From: Gymnothorax reevesii | Taxonomy: Eukaryota; Chordata; Actinopteri; Anguilliformes; Muraenidae | Length of the DNA stretch: 64,000 nucleotides | Reading direction: 5' to 3' | Assembly: GCA_029721435.1 (NCBI GenBank) | Contig: CM056574.1 | Span: forward strand, 78,029,001 to 78,093,000 | In this document: positions 34,962 to 46,720 of the stretch, piece after piece | Numbering within the stretch: the first letter of the stretch is position 1 | Layout of the letters: every line of letters begins with the position of its first letter | The notes under the pieces: model-generated | Told to the model about the DNA's origin: nothing | What the model saw: only the letters and a program-made list of their open reading frames with translations | Databases searched by the model: none | Translations under genes and position numbers: made by a program

Positions 34962-37900
34962 TCTGCTAAATTGCCTGCTTCTTGTGGGGCTAAAAAGCCT
35001 GATACAGCTGACTTCGTGAGGGAGGAATTTCTTCCATTTGTGTCAGAGGGATTTGTGGCTCTGAATGAGCATACTACTCCTGTCCCCATATATATCCTAA
35101 GGGATACCGGAGCTTCTCAGTCACTTTTGTTGATGGACTCCTTGGAGTTACGTGATGAGACCGCTTCAGGGGATTTCATACTTGTACAAGGTATTGAAGG
35201 GAGGACTGTATCTGTACCCCTGCGCTCTATATTCTTGAAGTCAGATTTAGTTACAGGACAGGTAAAGGTGGGACTTATGTCAAGTCTACCTATAGAGGGT
35301 GTTTCTCTGTTGCTAGGCAATGACTTAGCTGGGGGCAAAGTAGTTCCCCCTGTACATCTTACTTCACAGCCGAGCACTGAAGATGGGGATGAGGACCTAT
35401 CTCTGTATCCTTCTTGCGCAGTGACTCGTGCTAGGGCCAAGAAGGCTAAAGAAGAAGATGATGTGGTGCCGTCCAGCACATTGAATAGTCAGGACTCAGA
35501 TGGTTCGCCTCATGACTCTGATCGGCCTACTATGGTTTCTCCGTTTGAGGACTTATCAGATACTTTTATCAGTTCTCTATTCAGCCAGCCAGATGGGTAT
35601 GGTGATTCTGATGTGTCTGGAGACTTGTCTCTGTCCAGAAAGCGGTTGATTGAGGAGCAAACTAATGATCCTGAAATTTGTGTACTAAAGAGGAGAGCCC
35701 TTCCTGATAAAGAAATAGACGCAGTTCCAGTTGGGTATTATCTCAAGGATGGTGTGTTGATGCGGAAGTGGCGCCCTCCTGATATCCCTGCCAATGCAGA
35801 TTGGGCACTGGTCAGGCAAATTGTTGTTCCGAAGGTCTACGGGAATGAGATCTTAACAATGGCTCATAGTTTACCTTTAGGAGGTCATCTTGGTGTTAAC
35901 AAGACTGTTGATAAGATCATGAAACACTTCTTTTGGCCTGGGCTTCGGAAAGACGTTTCCAACTTTTGCAAAACGTGTCACACTTGTCAGGTAGTTGGAA
36001 AACACCAGTTAGACCCACCTGTAGCTCCATTGCAGCCTATCCCAGCATTTGGGGAGCCATTCTCTAAGGTCATTGTTGATTGTGTTGGTCCATTACCCAA
36101 GACTAGATCTGGAAATCAGTTTTTGTTGACAATCATGTGTGCATCTACCAGATTCCCTGAAGCCATACCTCTACGTAACATCAAGGCAACTGCAATCTCA
36201 AAGGCTTTGATAAAGTTCTTCACGTTGTTTGGCCTTCCCAGGGAAATTCAGTCAGACCAAGGTAGCAATTTCACTTCAGGATTGTTTCAGCAGGTTGTGT
36301 ATGAACTAGGTGCAAAGCAGATTCTTTCTAGTGCCTATCATCCAGAAAGTCAGGGTGCCTTAGAGCGGTTTCATTCCACTCTCAAGACAATGATGAGGAC
36401 TTATTGTTATGACCGTGAGAAAGACTGGGATGAAGGTGTTCATTTGCTGTTGTTTGCAGCTAGAGAAGCAGTGCAGGAGTCTACTGGATTCAGTCCATTT
36501 GAGCTAGTGTGTGGTCATGAAGTGAGAGGACCTTTGCTATTGTTGAGTGAACAATGGCGAGAGGAAGAGCCGCAAATCAGTCTGTTAGACTATGTTAGCA
36601 AGTTCAAGGAAAGATTGCGTGCAGCTTGTGACCTTGCCAAAGAGAACCTGAAATCAAGTCAGGGAAAAATGAAAACTTGGTATGATCATAAGGCTAGAAG
36701 CCGTGAGTTTAAACCAGGAGACAAGGTCCTTGTGTTGTTTCCCTTGCAGTCCAATCCATTGCAGGCTAGATTTCATGGTCCTTATGAAATTCTGACAAAA
36801 CTCAATGATCTCAATTACATTGTGAAGACTCCAGATAGGAGAAAACCAAAACAATTGTGTCACATCAACATGCTGAAGCCTTATCATGACAGAAATGCTA
36901 GGGTTGCAGCTGTCACTTTAGATTCTCCTATGGTCGAGATTTGTGAAGATGAGGGGGAGTTTCAAGATGATGAACCTAGAATTAAAGCTGAAGTTCTTTC
37001 ATGTAAATTGTCAAATTCTGAAGTGTTGCAAAATCTTGATGTAAAACTCCAGCACTTAGAACCCTCACAGAGAGATCAGTTTGAGAGGTTGATCAAGAAA
37101 TATGAGGATCTGTTTCCTGATGTTCCAAAGAGAGTTTCTATAGCCTCTCATGATGTAGATGTTGGTGATGCCAAACCAATAAAACAGCATACGTACCAGA
37201 TGAATCCTGAAAAGAGAAAGATTGCTGAGAAAGAGGTTGAGTACATGTTAGAACATGATATTATCAGACCCTCCAACTCAGATTGGAGTTCACCCTGTGT
37301 GCTTGTTCCAAAACCTGATGGAAGTACTAGATTCTGTACAGATTATCGCAAAGTCAATGCTGTAACTAGAACTGATGTGTTTCCAATACCTAGGATTGAT
37401 GATTGTATTGATAGAGTAGGGCAAGCAAGGTTTCTGACCAAGATTGATTTATTGAAGGGTTATTGGTGTGTGCCTTTAACTGAGAGGGCCAAGAGCATCT
37501 CTGCTTTTGCCACATTATCTTGGTTGTACCAGTATGAAGTCCTACCCTTTGGCATGAAAAATGCCCCAGCCACATTCCAAAGGATGATACAGTCTACAAT
37601 CGCCGGATTGCCACACACGGGTGCGTACATCGACGACCTGATCACATGGAGTGACTCCTGGGAAGAACATCTGAAAGATGTTCCAGCGCCTGACCCAGGC
37701 TAACCTGACTGTTAACCTGAACAAGAGTGACTTTGGTTGTGCTACTGTCACCTATCTTGGCTACGTCATAGGCCAGGGTAAGGTGGCACCCATAAATGCT
37801 AAAGTCCAAGCCATCATGGACTTTCCAGTTCCTGACAACAAAAAAGCTTTGCGCTGCTTCCTTGGAATGATCGGGTACTACCGCAAGTTCTGCAGGAACT

Positions 37901-38421
37901 TTGCTGAGATTGCTCTCAGTCTAACTAACCAACGGAAGAAAGGCGTAAAGTTCACTTGGGATGATGCATGCCAGAGAGCCTTCGATTGCCTGAAGTCTCT
38001 GCCGTGTCACTTCCCCGTGCTCAAATCTCCTGACTTCAACAAACCGTTCTCCATCGCGGTCGATGCTAGCGACCAAGCTTGTGGATCTGTGCTCCTACAG
38101 AGAAGTGACTCTGATGACATTGAGCATCCCATGGCATACTTCTCCAGGAAGTTCAATCGCCACCAAACAAACTATTCCACAATAGAGAAGGAACTGTTGG
38201 CTCTCGTCCTTTCTTTACAACACTTTGAAGTTTATGTTTGTACAGGGGAAAAGCCAATGATTGTGTACACTGACCACAATCCGTTAATGTTTTTGAGTAA
38301 GATGAAAAACAAGAATCGGAGATTGTTGAATTGGAGTTTGATTTTACAGGGGTTTGATTTGGAAATTAAGCATGTGAAGGGTACAGACAATGTAATTGCT
38401 GATTGCTTATCCCGTGTTTGA
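34962..38421 (+). pseudogene. Gmr1-like pol: protease, integrase, reverse transcriptase, RNase H
   Basis: Protease at about 35090 (RDTGASQS). Integrase follows: zinc-binding H-x-x-H...C-x-x-C (HLGVNKTV...CKTCHTCQ, about 35880-35990), then the catalytic Asp (VDCVGPLP), Asp (SDQGSNF) and Glu (SQGALERF), ending near 36880. Reverse transcriptase comes next (LVPKPDGSTRFCTDYRKVNA, FGMKNAPATFQRM, and YIDDL at about 37626). A 10-nt deletion near 37680, seen by comparison with the 54.7-kb copy, shifts the frame; RT thumb and RNase H (VDASDQACGSVL, EKELLALVLSL, TDHNPL) continue in 37678-38421. Confidence 0.9.
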
Positions 38422-38558
38422 ATATGTATATATATATCACGTGTTTATTTGAATATTGTATGATATGTATATATGGACAAGTGTCCACTTAACCATTTTG
38501 TATTGAAAAGAAAAATTTTGCCTTTATGAGTCAAAATTTTTCCCTTTTGGAATGGAGG

Positions 38559-39799
38559 TGTAATGTGAATATAGGCCACTGGATGGCAGTATTTACCTTT
38601 TTTTTTTGTTCAGCTCAGACTGGAGCTATGTTTAGACATGTCCTGGACATGTCTGGGGCAAGTCCCCGAAAAGTGAAAAAAAGAGGTCTAAATGTGGGTG
38701 GGGTCTGCAAAAGAGTATATAAGGAGAAGAATTGAGACAGTGGAGTAGTAGGAGAAATTGCAAGAAGAAAGATACATGTGACCAGACCTGTCATTCTGTT
38801 TAAGACCTGTGAAGTTTCTTTTGTGGGATTTTTGCCTGTTTGAGCAGTTTCCTCACCCAGGACATCACAAAAAGGGACTGTAAATTGAAATTCTTTATTA
38901 GGAACAATCCCTTGAGATGAAACCATCTCGTTTTCGAGGGTGTCCTCTTAATACAAATACACTTCATAAAGACAGACAATATTATACAGACAAATCAACT
39001 AGACAGAAAAACAAAAGAACACAAAACAACACAGCATAAACGAGAACAAAACAACAAGACACAAAGACAAAACAGATGGATCATTGCATAATTGTTCTAT
39101 TATTATGATATTGATGATTAGTGAAAGCAAGAGCAGGTAGTTTCAAGATGAGAGGACAGCGCAGTTTTGAACAATTGAAAAGACGTTATCGAACGGATAT
39201 GGACAGGTAGGTTGTTCCAGTCACAGGGAGCCTTAAACATAAATGATTTTTTGCCAGCTGATGTGGGTATATGAAAGTAAACCTGTGAACAGTGTCTAAG
39301 TTGATGTGATGATGTGTATAGTATGAGCAGTTGTTTCAGATATTGTGGGTAGGTAAAGTGAATGCATTTGAAGATAAACTGCAGCCAGTGCTGCTGTCTT
39401 CTTGAAGTGGGAGATGGTAGGTTGAGATTTTCATACAGGGTACAGTGGTGGGTCGTATATGGACAGTCAAGGATAAATCTGCATAGGCGGTTGTATACTG
39501 CATTGAGAGGGAGAAGGTTTGCTTTAGGGGTGGCAGTTTGGTACACTATGTCTGCATAATCAAGAATTGGTAATATGAGTTGTTGAACAAGTTTTTTTTC
39601 TTACTGTAAAAGTAAAACATTTTTTGTAAATATTTCTTTTTGTTTTTGTTATAATCAGTCTTGGTCTTAGTTGTTAGTTGCTTAGTCGTTATTGTCTTTG
39701 TTTTAAAAATTTAATGTGTTTTAGTTGTTAAAACTGTGTCTGTCATCCCTTGCTGTTGCTGTTGTGTTATAAATGTAATAACAAATTGGGGCCATAACA
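38559..39799 (+). repeat. 3' LTR of the Gmr1-like element, interrupted
   Basis: LTR sequence 38559-38885 and 39625-39799. A purine tract (GGAATGGAGG) just before it is the likely plus-strand primer. The interruption is a LINE fragment with the target TGTAAAT duplicated at 38879-38885 and 39625-39631. Confidence 0.9.
38886..39624 (-). mobile_element. 5'-truncated LINE fragment (L2/CR1/Rex-like) in the 3' LTR
   Basis: Minus-strand frame 39546-39118 carries NRLCRFILDCPY, YENLNLPSPTSRRQQHWLQF, KKSFMFKAPCDWNNLPVHIR and LFKTALSSHL, the C-terminal region of L2/CR1-group LINEs. It ends with an AATAAAG-containing 3' end at 38886. Flanked by TGTAAAT duplications, so it is a younger, target-primed insertion. 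Confidence 0.85.
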
Positions 39800-40316
39800 A
39801 TATTTTCCAACAAATTTTTCCCATTTGAAATGAATGCGGAATTTTCAAAATCCTTCAACTCCTTCATACTTCCACATAGAAACTTCATCATTCAGCAGAC
39901 AGCAATCCCTGCCTTTTCTAGTTTTCAATGGAATTGTACAATCAGTTTGTAGCAGAGGTTCCGTGCATGTTAATTGTAAACCACACTTAAATGCACACAG
40001 GACTGTACTTCCAGTTAAAATAACAAGGAGACAATGCATTAATTTAACAGTAAAATTCAGTCCATTTACAATGTATTTGCTTCCTCCACAAGCACCTCCA
40101 ACTCAGGCGGGTCGAATTTTATTCTGCATTGGCCCTTTTCCTCTGGCTGCAGCTCTCAAATTCCTCATTTAAATAATGCTGTTTGCACCAGCAGTCATTT
40201 AGGCAATTACTCTAAGTGGATCACTTATAAAATGTAAGCAAACCAAACGTGCAAAATGTTACCACAAGAGCATCTTTGTGCTCTTTATCTGGGATCTTAG
40301 TAGATCATGCCCTAAA

Positions 40317-40400
40317 AGTCCCCCAGTATAACCCTGAATTTCTAAATACATTATACAACCCCTATACATCTCTCCTTATGTAAATATCCTCTTCTAAATA
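40317..40400. repeat. C-rich degenerate array, right part
   Basis: AGTCCCCCAGTATAACCCTG and TTTCTAAATACATTATACAA match the unit style of 14281-14762, so the array resumes after the Harbinger-like element. Confidence 0.65.
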
Positions 40401-40678
40401 TGATGCTTTCATCATATACTGCAAGTTAAATAAAAACAGAAAATGGACATGTCTGCAAAAATGAAACACACTTTAACTGTTAGCAGCGTAAAAAAATCTC
40501 TTAATTCTTGGATAACAATTTTAAATACAAGTGTTAAAACTAGAATATTTTCCTGTATCGATTTCCGTGAAATGGGCGTCTCTGATCATTTATCATCAGT
40601 ACTGCTGATGTAGATGGACAAGAGTGGTTATGACGGTGGAGGTCAGCCGTTTCAAAATAACCAATTCACAGGACCCAC

Positions 40679-40808
40679 CTGTCATATCCAAATACCTCAC
40701 ACGCCGCCATCCCATAATTCTTGTCCCAGCCACTGGCGCACACCGGTCTCCAGATACCACTTTCGCCTGTATATACCTGCAGAACGAACTGGGGCCCATA
40801 TAGTCGCA
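40679..40808 (-). CDS. tmprss2: tmprss2-like exon: first half of the SRCR domain
   Basis: The 130-nt exon encodes RLYGPQFVLQVY followed by WRPVCASGWDKNYGMAACE and FGYDR. This is the start of a scavenger-receptor cysteine-rich domain: W-x-P-V-C, GW, and the A-A-C-x-x-x-GY motif. The acceptor is CTCTGCAG and the donor GTGGGT. It ends with two bases (AG) of a codon completed by the first base of the exon at 14243, 26.4 kb away. It lies between a Harbinger-like element (ends 40316) and a Tc1-like element (starts 41261), so this small exon is closely hemmed in by insertions. Confidence 0.9.
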
Positions 40809-41260
40809 CTGCAGAGCACAGAAGAGGAGAAATTATAAATAGAAAAACTGACCCTCTCAGATCAACTCTTGCTATTCTGCCGATGCAGGGTCAGTCTTCA
40901 GTTTTCTATATACTGTGATTGTATAAGTGTAATGTACACCCAGGTTACAGTGGGTGCGGACAGGTGGAACCTGAAAATTTGCTGAATTCTCATGGTTAAC
41001 ACGGCAAAGTTATTTCTTACAACATCTCAGCAAATTTTCCCAAGGTATAATCCTGACGTCATGCTAAGTCCTGGGCACCTTCTTACCAAACCATTGATTT
41101 GTCTGAAATATGTATATGTATACTATGTACAGCACAAAGCTTCAGTGTGCAAAAGCGTCCTTCCTTTTTATTTCATAATAAAAATATGAATTAAATACTA
41201 AATGAACATCCACAGTACAATAAAATGACACAAGGGCAAGGCAGAACATATTCTGATGTA

Positions 41261-42860
41261 CAACCCCAATTCCAAAATAGCTGGGACAAAGTGAAAATTG
41301 TGAATAAAATCAAAATGCAATGACTTTTAAATCACGCCAGCCAGCATTTTATTCACAGTAGAATAGACATAACACAGCAAATGTTGAAACTGAGAAATTT
41401 TACAATGCTGTCCACAAAATGAGCTGATTTCAAATTTGATGGCTGCTACAGGTCTCAAAAAAGTTTGGACAGGGACCTATTTACTATGGTGTAGCATCCT
41501 ATCTACTTTTTAACTCAGAGTGGAGGCATCTGGGCATTGAGGAGGCAAGTTTCTTGAGTTTAGCCATTGGAATTGGAACCCACTGTTGTTTAATATAGGC
41601 TTCCAGCAGCTGGAGAGTGTTGGGTCTCCTTTGACAGACTTGTCGTTTAATTATGCGCCAAATGTTCTCAATCGGTGTAAGATCAGGACTGCAGGCAGGC
41701 CAGTTCAGCACATGGACTCTTCTGCTACGAAGCCATGCTGTTGTAATGGCTGCAGTATGTGGTTTTGCATTGTCCCGTTGAAATACGCAAGGCCTTCCCT
41801 GGAATAGATGTTGTCTGTAGGGGAGCATATATTGCTCTAAAACCTTTATATACCTTTCAGCATTCATGGTGCTTTTTAAAACATGCAAGTGTCCCAAACC
41901 ATTTGCACTAATGCATCCCCATACCATCAAAGATGCTTACTTTTGAACTGAACTCTCATAATGGGAGGGGTGGTCTTTCTCCTCTTTAGCCCAGAGGACA
42001 CCACGTCCATGATTTCCAACAAAAATGTAAAATTTGGACTCGTCTCACCACAGGACACTTTGCCACAGTCCATTTTCAATGAGCCATGGCCCACAAAACA
42101 CTGCGGCGCTTCTGGATCATGCTCAACAACGGCTTTCTCTTTGCATGACAGAGTTTTAGGTGGCATCTGTGGATGGCATGGTTGACTGTGTTTACAGACA
42201 GTAGCTTCTTGAAGTATTCCTGGGCCCATTTAGTAATGTGAATGACAGAATCATGCCAGTGAGTGATGCAGTGGCCTCTGAGGGCCCGAAGATCATGGGG
42301 CATCCAGTAAAGGTCTTCGACCTTGTCACTTATGCACAGAGATTTTTCCACTTTCTCTGAATCTTTTGATGATGTTATGCACTGTCAATGATGAGACCTT
42401 CAAAGCCTTTGCAATTTGACATTGAGAAACATCGTTTTTAAAGAATCCCACAATTTTTTTACGCAAGCCTTCACAGGTTGGAGAGCCTCTGGCCATCTAT
42501 ACTTCTGAGAGACTCAGCCTCTTTAAGACATCCCTTTTATAGCCAATCATGTTACACACTTGATACCAGTTAACTTAATTACTTGCTAAATGTTTTTTCA
42601 GTTGATTCTCTTATGTAGTAATTGCTTTTTTAGCCCTTTTTTTTGCCTGTGTTCCAACTTTTTTGAGACCTGTTGCAGCCAGAAAATTTAAAATAAGCTC
42701 ATTTTGTGGATAAAAATGTAAAATGTCTCAGTTTCAACATTTGAAATGTTAACCATGTTTTATTGTAAATAACATATTTGCTTATGTGATCTGAAACCCA
42801 TTGCATTTTGATTTTATTCACAATTTTTACTTCGTCTTAACTATTTCAAAATTGGGGTTG
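41261..42860 (-). mobile_element. Third Tc1-like element, 1600 bp
   Basis: Ends CAACCCCAATTCCAAAATAG and the inverse (...CAAAATTGGGGTTG), flanked by TA at 41259-41260 and 42861-42862. Inverted repeats are roughly 200 bp. It lies in the 2.3-kb intron between LDL-A and SRCR exons and supplies most of its length. Confidence 0.93.
41499..42496 (-). pseudogene. Tc1-like transposase, inactivated
   Basis: ATG 42496 gives MARGSPTCEGLRKKIVGFFK with a helix-turn-helix (VSQCQIAKALKVS). Several frameshifts and a stop at the first catalytic Asp motif (W-stop-DES) follow; later AKRKPLLSMIQKRR, then an intact 143-residue tail with Asp (FQRDNAKPH) and Glu (SPDLTPIENIW) of the DD34E set. Ends at 41499. Confidence 0.87.
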
Positions 42861-43065
42861 TAAAAAGAACTGTTTGGACTTTACTCCATGCGTATACAGC
42901 CAACTCCGTAATCCTACTTCGTACTACAGGCTCCAGGTAACTAGTAAGCCGATTGTGACAACTTTAGAATGTAGAAAAGTTGATGGACAAATATCTTTCC
43001 AATCGCTCCTGTCTCAGGCAGGAGAATGATGTCATCATGAGTGTGCAGCCTTGGTTGGGACTTAC

Positions 43066-43182
43066 AGCACTTCGCCTCGTCCTGCCCCTCAGGACAGTCA
43101 ATTACTCCATCACACCACTGGGAGGTGCTGATGCAGTGACCCCCTCCATTACAGGACATCCCTGAAAGACACTTCGAGGACA
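43066..43182 (-). CDS. tmprss2: tmprss2-like exon: LDL-receptor class A domain
   Basis: The 117-nt exon encodes a cysteine-rich module with the LDL-A signature: C-x-x-x-x-x-C, then HC, then WCDGVIDCPEGQDEAKC, which has the acidic calcium-binding end (D, D, E, D, E). In this protease family the module sits just outside the membrane. Acceptor CTTTTTAG, donor GTAAGT. The one-base overhang at the 3' end joins the two-base start of the SRCR exon at 40808 to give a Leu codon. The longer open frame continuing past the donor is intron read-through. Confidence 0.9.
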
Positions 43183-43887
43183 CTAAAAAGACAAGAACGG
43201 ACAAAAGATGCATACAAAATATGCAGAATACCTCCAAAATAAATCCAGACAGAACTGAACTGGCTGGTGACACAGCATATGAAAACAGAGGTGGAATTAT
43301 AGCCTTATTGAGGTGGGATGGCAGTAACATGATACTGAAAGCAGTAAAACCACCTTTAAATATATACCTGGACATAAGTTAAGCATTGCCCTATTCTTAA
43401 AACAAGTTCCCTCTCCCTAAAGGCCTAACTTAATAACATCGACAAACATAACATCGTGGAATTATGGCTTGAACATAACCATGCATGCGGGAAGATTTTT
43501 CAAGTAGAGGGGGCTGACCGTATTAAAAAGTGTAACATTATTATTTTCTCAGTGCAGCATGGTGGCCATATGGTGATTAAGGAATTACAAGTAACCTTAC
43601 CAACAATGAAAAGTGTCTGTGAGCAGTATTTTGTAAGGCTCTATCTAATAAAAAAAAAGCTTTAATTGAATGAACCTTTGATTTTTATAGAAAGCAATTT
43701 TAGTTGCTGGTCCATTTTAGCTAAACCACCTCAGCTAAAATGGACGGCTCTTTCCAGCTAAAATGGACCGCAAAGACACACGTTGGCTGCATTAAGTAAC
43801 TGAGCGCTCACCATGAGAATGCTCACTTTGAGCACTGAGCAAATTTTCAAACAATTCTGCTCTATCTGAGCAGTGATCTGTTTCAGA
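43183..43887. other. Intron sequence without recognised gene
   Basis: Between the LDL-A exon acceptor and the 3' end of the next LINE. The phrase AGCTAAAATGGACCG occurs twice near 43733-43770; nothing else recognised. Confidence 0.5.
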
Positions 43888-45500
43888 AAATAACATAACA
43901 TAACATGACTGGCAAGAACAGGCCTTTCAGCCCAATTAAGCTTGCCAGTTTCTTTATACTACTGTGAATATATCCCTTCAGATACTAAATGATTCAATGG
44001 TATCTAGCTTTAGGTCAAGCCTGCTCTTGAAAACCCCCAAGGTCTCTGCCTCAACAATATGGTCAGGTAAGCTATTCCACATTGAAATTACTCTTTTGGT
44101 GAAGCAATATTTCCGAATATCAGTGCTAAATTTACCTTTAGTCAAATTCCATTTGTGACCCCGAGTTCTACTCACAACACTTGGTCGAAGGAATCCTCCA
44201 TGATTCACTTTGTTAATCCCTTTAACATATTTAAAGACCTCAATCAAATCACCTCAGAGTCTCCTTTTCCTAAGACTAAAGAGATTAAGGATCTTCAGCC
44301 TCTTCTCGTAGCTTTCATCTTTTATACCTGGAATAAGCTTGGTGGCTCTTCTCTGAATTTTCTTTGGAGCCTCCATATATCTCTTAAAGTATGGTCCCCA
44401 GAACTGTACGTAATACTCCAGGTGTAGTCTAACGAACGTGTTGTACAGAAGAAGCATCACCTCCTTAGATGTGTACTCAATACTTTTGGCAATGTATTCT
44501 AGCATCAGATTAGCTTTTTTAACTGCTACGGCACAATGGCTAGAACCTGTGAGGGTTTGATTAACAATCACTCCCAGATTTTTCTCTTGTGCAGCGCATT
44601 CCAGTTTTAAACCTCCCATGAAGTAATCCCGTCTAATGTTTATATTACCTACATGTGCAACTTTACATTTTGCTAGATTAAATTTCATTTGCCACATTTC
44701 TGCCCAATTCTGGATTCTATCCAAATCATCCTGAATCACTTTAGTGGACCCTAGACTATTTGCCAAACCCCCCAATTTAGTATCATCTGCAAATTTAACC
44801 AATCTGCTCTCAATATTCCTATCAAGGTCATTAATGTAAATGAGGAATAGCAGGGGTCCCAACACCGATCCCTGGGGGACGCCACTCCCCACTATACCCA
44901 GCTCAGATGAGATATCACTGACCACTACTCTTTGTGTTCTGTCCTGTAACCAGTTTTGAATCCACTTCAGAATACCTCCTGTAACTCCAATGGAGCTCAT
45001 TTTAAAAATTAGTCTCTTATGCAGTACTGTATTGATTGCTTTCAGAAAATCCAAGTATATGATGTTATAAGCCCTGCTCTGGTTTCAAAAAATTCCAGAA
45101 GGTTTGTTAGGCATGACCTTCCCTTCCGAAAACCATGTTGGCTATCCCTCAAGATACTGTTACGTTCAAGAAATAAGTCCAGCTCATCTTTTATGATAGA
45201 TTCCAATATTTTGCACGAAATGCAAGTTAAACTCACTGGCCTGTAGTTTCCTGGCTCGGTACGGTCCCCTTTCTTATATATTGGTATTACATTGCCCTGT
45301 TTCCAATCATTTGGTATTTCTCCAGTTTCTAAAGACCGTCTGAAGATGGTGGATAGCGGCTTAAAGATGAACTCACCAGCTTCCCTGAGCACTCTAGGAT
45401 ATAAGGACCCGCCGCCTTATCTGCTTTTAGTTTATGCAATTTGTCTAATACTTCGTCATCCCGAACCTCAATTTCCGCTAAATAATCTTGAGCAAAAATG
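43888..45500 (-). mobile_element. 5'-truncated CR1/L2-like LINE
   Basis: Reverse-transcriptase motifs in order on the minus strand: NDWKQGNVIPIYKKGDRTEP and NYRPVSLT (45392-45042), VPQGSVLGPLLFLIYINDL and KFADDTKLGG (active site), then YCVQFW-like YYVQFWGPYFKR and RRATKLIPG (45054-44254), and GHKWNLTKGKF, VISMWNSLPDHIVEAE at the C-terminus (44247-43978). The 3' end is a short TGTTA repeat at about 43888-43910. Two frameshifts and truncation make it inactive. Confidence 0.9.
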
Positions 45501-45747
45501 GCAATGCAAGCCTTAGCAGTTTTCAGCTAGCCACGAATGATACTGATATTTTCTGTGCAAATGTCAACTGCCCAGCTGTCAAAACAAACTACCCATGAGC
45601 TCTTTTATGATAGCCAGCTAATAATAGTGTTCTCCAAATGATGCCTGTTTGCCATTTTGACTGCTCACTTAATCAGCACCACTGCAAACTTTTGAAAATC
45701 TTTTTGTTGAATTAGCCTGTCTTGCAGACAGTACGCTAGGACAGGTT

Positions 45748-45905
45748 GAGAAGCAAAAAAAGGAAGAAAGAGAGAGATAAAGCAAGAAAGAAAATTGCAG
45801 GAGGACCGGCAGAGAAGGGAAAAGGAGAGAGAACACACGAGAAGAAAAAGGGACAGGGGAAGAAAGGAAGAAAGACGCACAACACTTGGGAAAAGGAGAA
45901 GATGA
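45748..45905 (+). repeat. Homopurine-rich tract
   Basis: About 160 bp that is almost all A and G (AGGAAGAAAGAGAGAGATAA and similar). Open frames on both strands here are composition artefacts. Confidence 0.8.
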
Positions 45906-46720
45906 GGGGTGCCATTGATGAGTATCACAAGATGGCTGAGAGAAATGTTCATTTCTTGTCAAGAGCTTGTCAAAACCACACTACTGAGACACATCCGAGG
46001 TAAAGTTACTGGCTGTGACGATGCATCTAGGAGAAAGCAACATAGTGTTAAAATGATGACGTCACGCTAGTGCCAGAAGTAAAATTTCCCATCCATTGTA
46101 CCCATATACTGTTTTTTCAGTCCACTTTTGAATCATTTCCCATTATTTTCATGCTTCCATCTTTTTCAAGATGTTGCATTATATATAATGCAGGAATATA
46201 TAATTTTTCTTGACAGAAATCAACTATAATTCAAATTTTTTAAATTTTTCACCACCATGCTAATCCTCTTTGTGGTCTAAAAACTATATGTCCCATGATT
46301 CTCCTAATTCCCGGGCTGAAGGAGTTCAGAGCCTGTTAGAAATCTCCCGTCTCAAATTTTCCAGCAGCTTGCCATAGCCGTTTGTTAGCTGAATTAGTTT
46401 GCCACTCTACATTCTACTTGGTTACGCTTTCCTGCCTAGATATCAAGTGTTAAGAATTAGCGCCAATTACTTTGATTACCAGGCATCTTTGGCCAACGTT
46501 TGTTTGCTTAAAAACTCGGTAGTCAGCGCATAACTGACAGCAAACTAGCTGTCAGTAGGCCAACTTCGCCAGCGAGCTAGTTTACAGACTTTGGTAGTTG
46601 GCTAACTTCATATTTGGCGCATTTAGTTAAATGCCAGTTTATGAAATTCTCGCAGCTCAGCGGCCAAATAATGGCTATTCACTGTTTTTATTCACTTGGC
46701 TTTCCATTAGCTAGGCTAGC
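45906..46720. other. Intron sequence without recognised gene
   Basis: No coding motif. A short palindrome GCATTATATATAATGC lies at about 46176. Confidence 0.5.

Larger units (their letters stand above)
33094..39799 (+). mobile_element. Gmr1-like Ty3/gypsy retrotransposon, nearly complete
   Basis: 5' LTR 33094-33588 and 3' LTR 38559-39799 (the latter split by a LINE fragment), flanked by ATAT at 33090-33093 and 39800-39803. The LTRs differ at about ten places by eye, so insertion was fairly recent. A gag-pol frame in one register fills 33702-38421. Integrase lies before reverse transcriptase, the hallmark of Gmr1-like elements, known in fish and other deuterostomes; most Ty3/gypsy elements have the reverse order. 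Confidence 0.93.
30656..40316. mobile_element. Harbinger-like element C, enlarged by a minisatellite and a retrotransposon
   Basis: Left end GGGCCTGATCTACTAAAG, right end CTTAGTAGATCATGCCC; flanks TTA and TAA are compatible with a 3-bp TWA target with one change. Inside is a decayed Harbinger nuclease fragment (about 31480-31640). The minisatellite (31840-33070) and the Gmr1-like element (33094-39799) account for most of the length. Confidence 0.78.

Noticed and set aside
45665..45962. Two Phe/Ser/Leu-rich minus-strand frames, possible secreted peptides
   Set aside because: They are translations of the homopurine tract in two frames.
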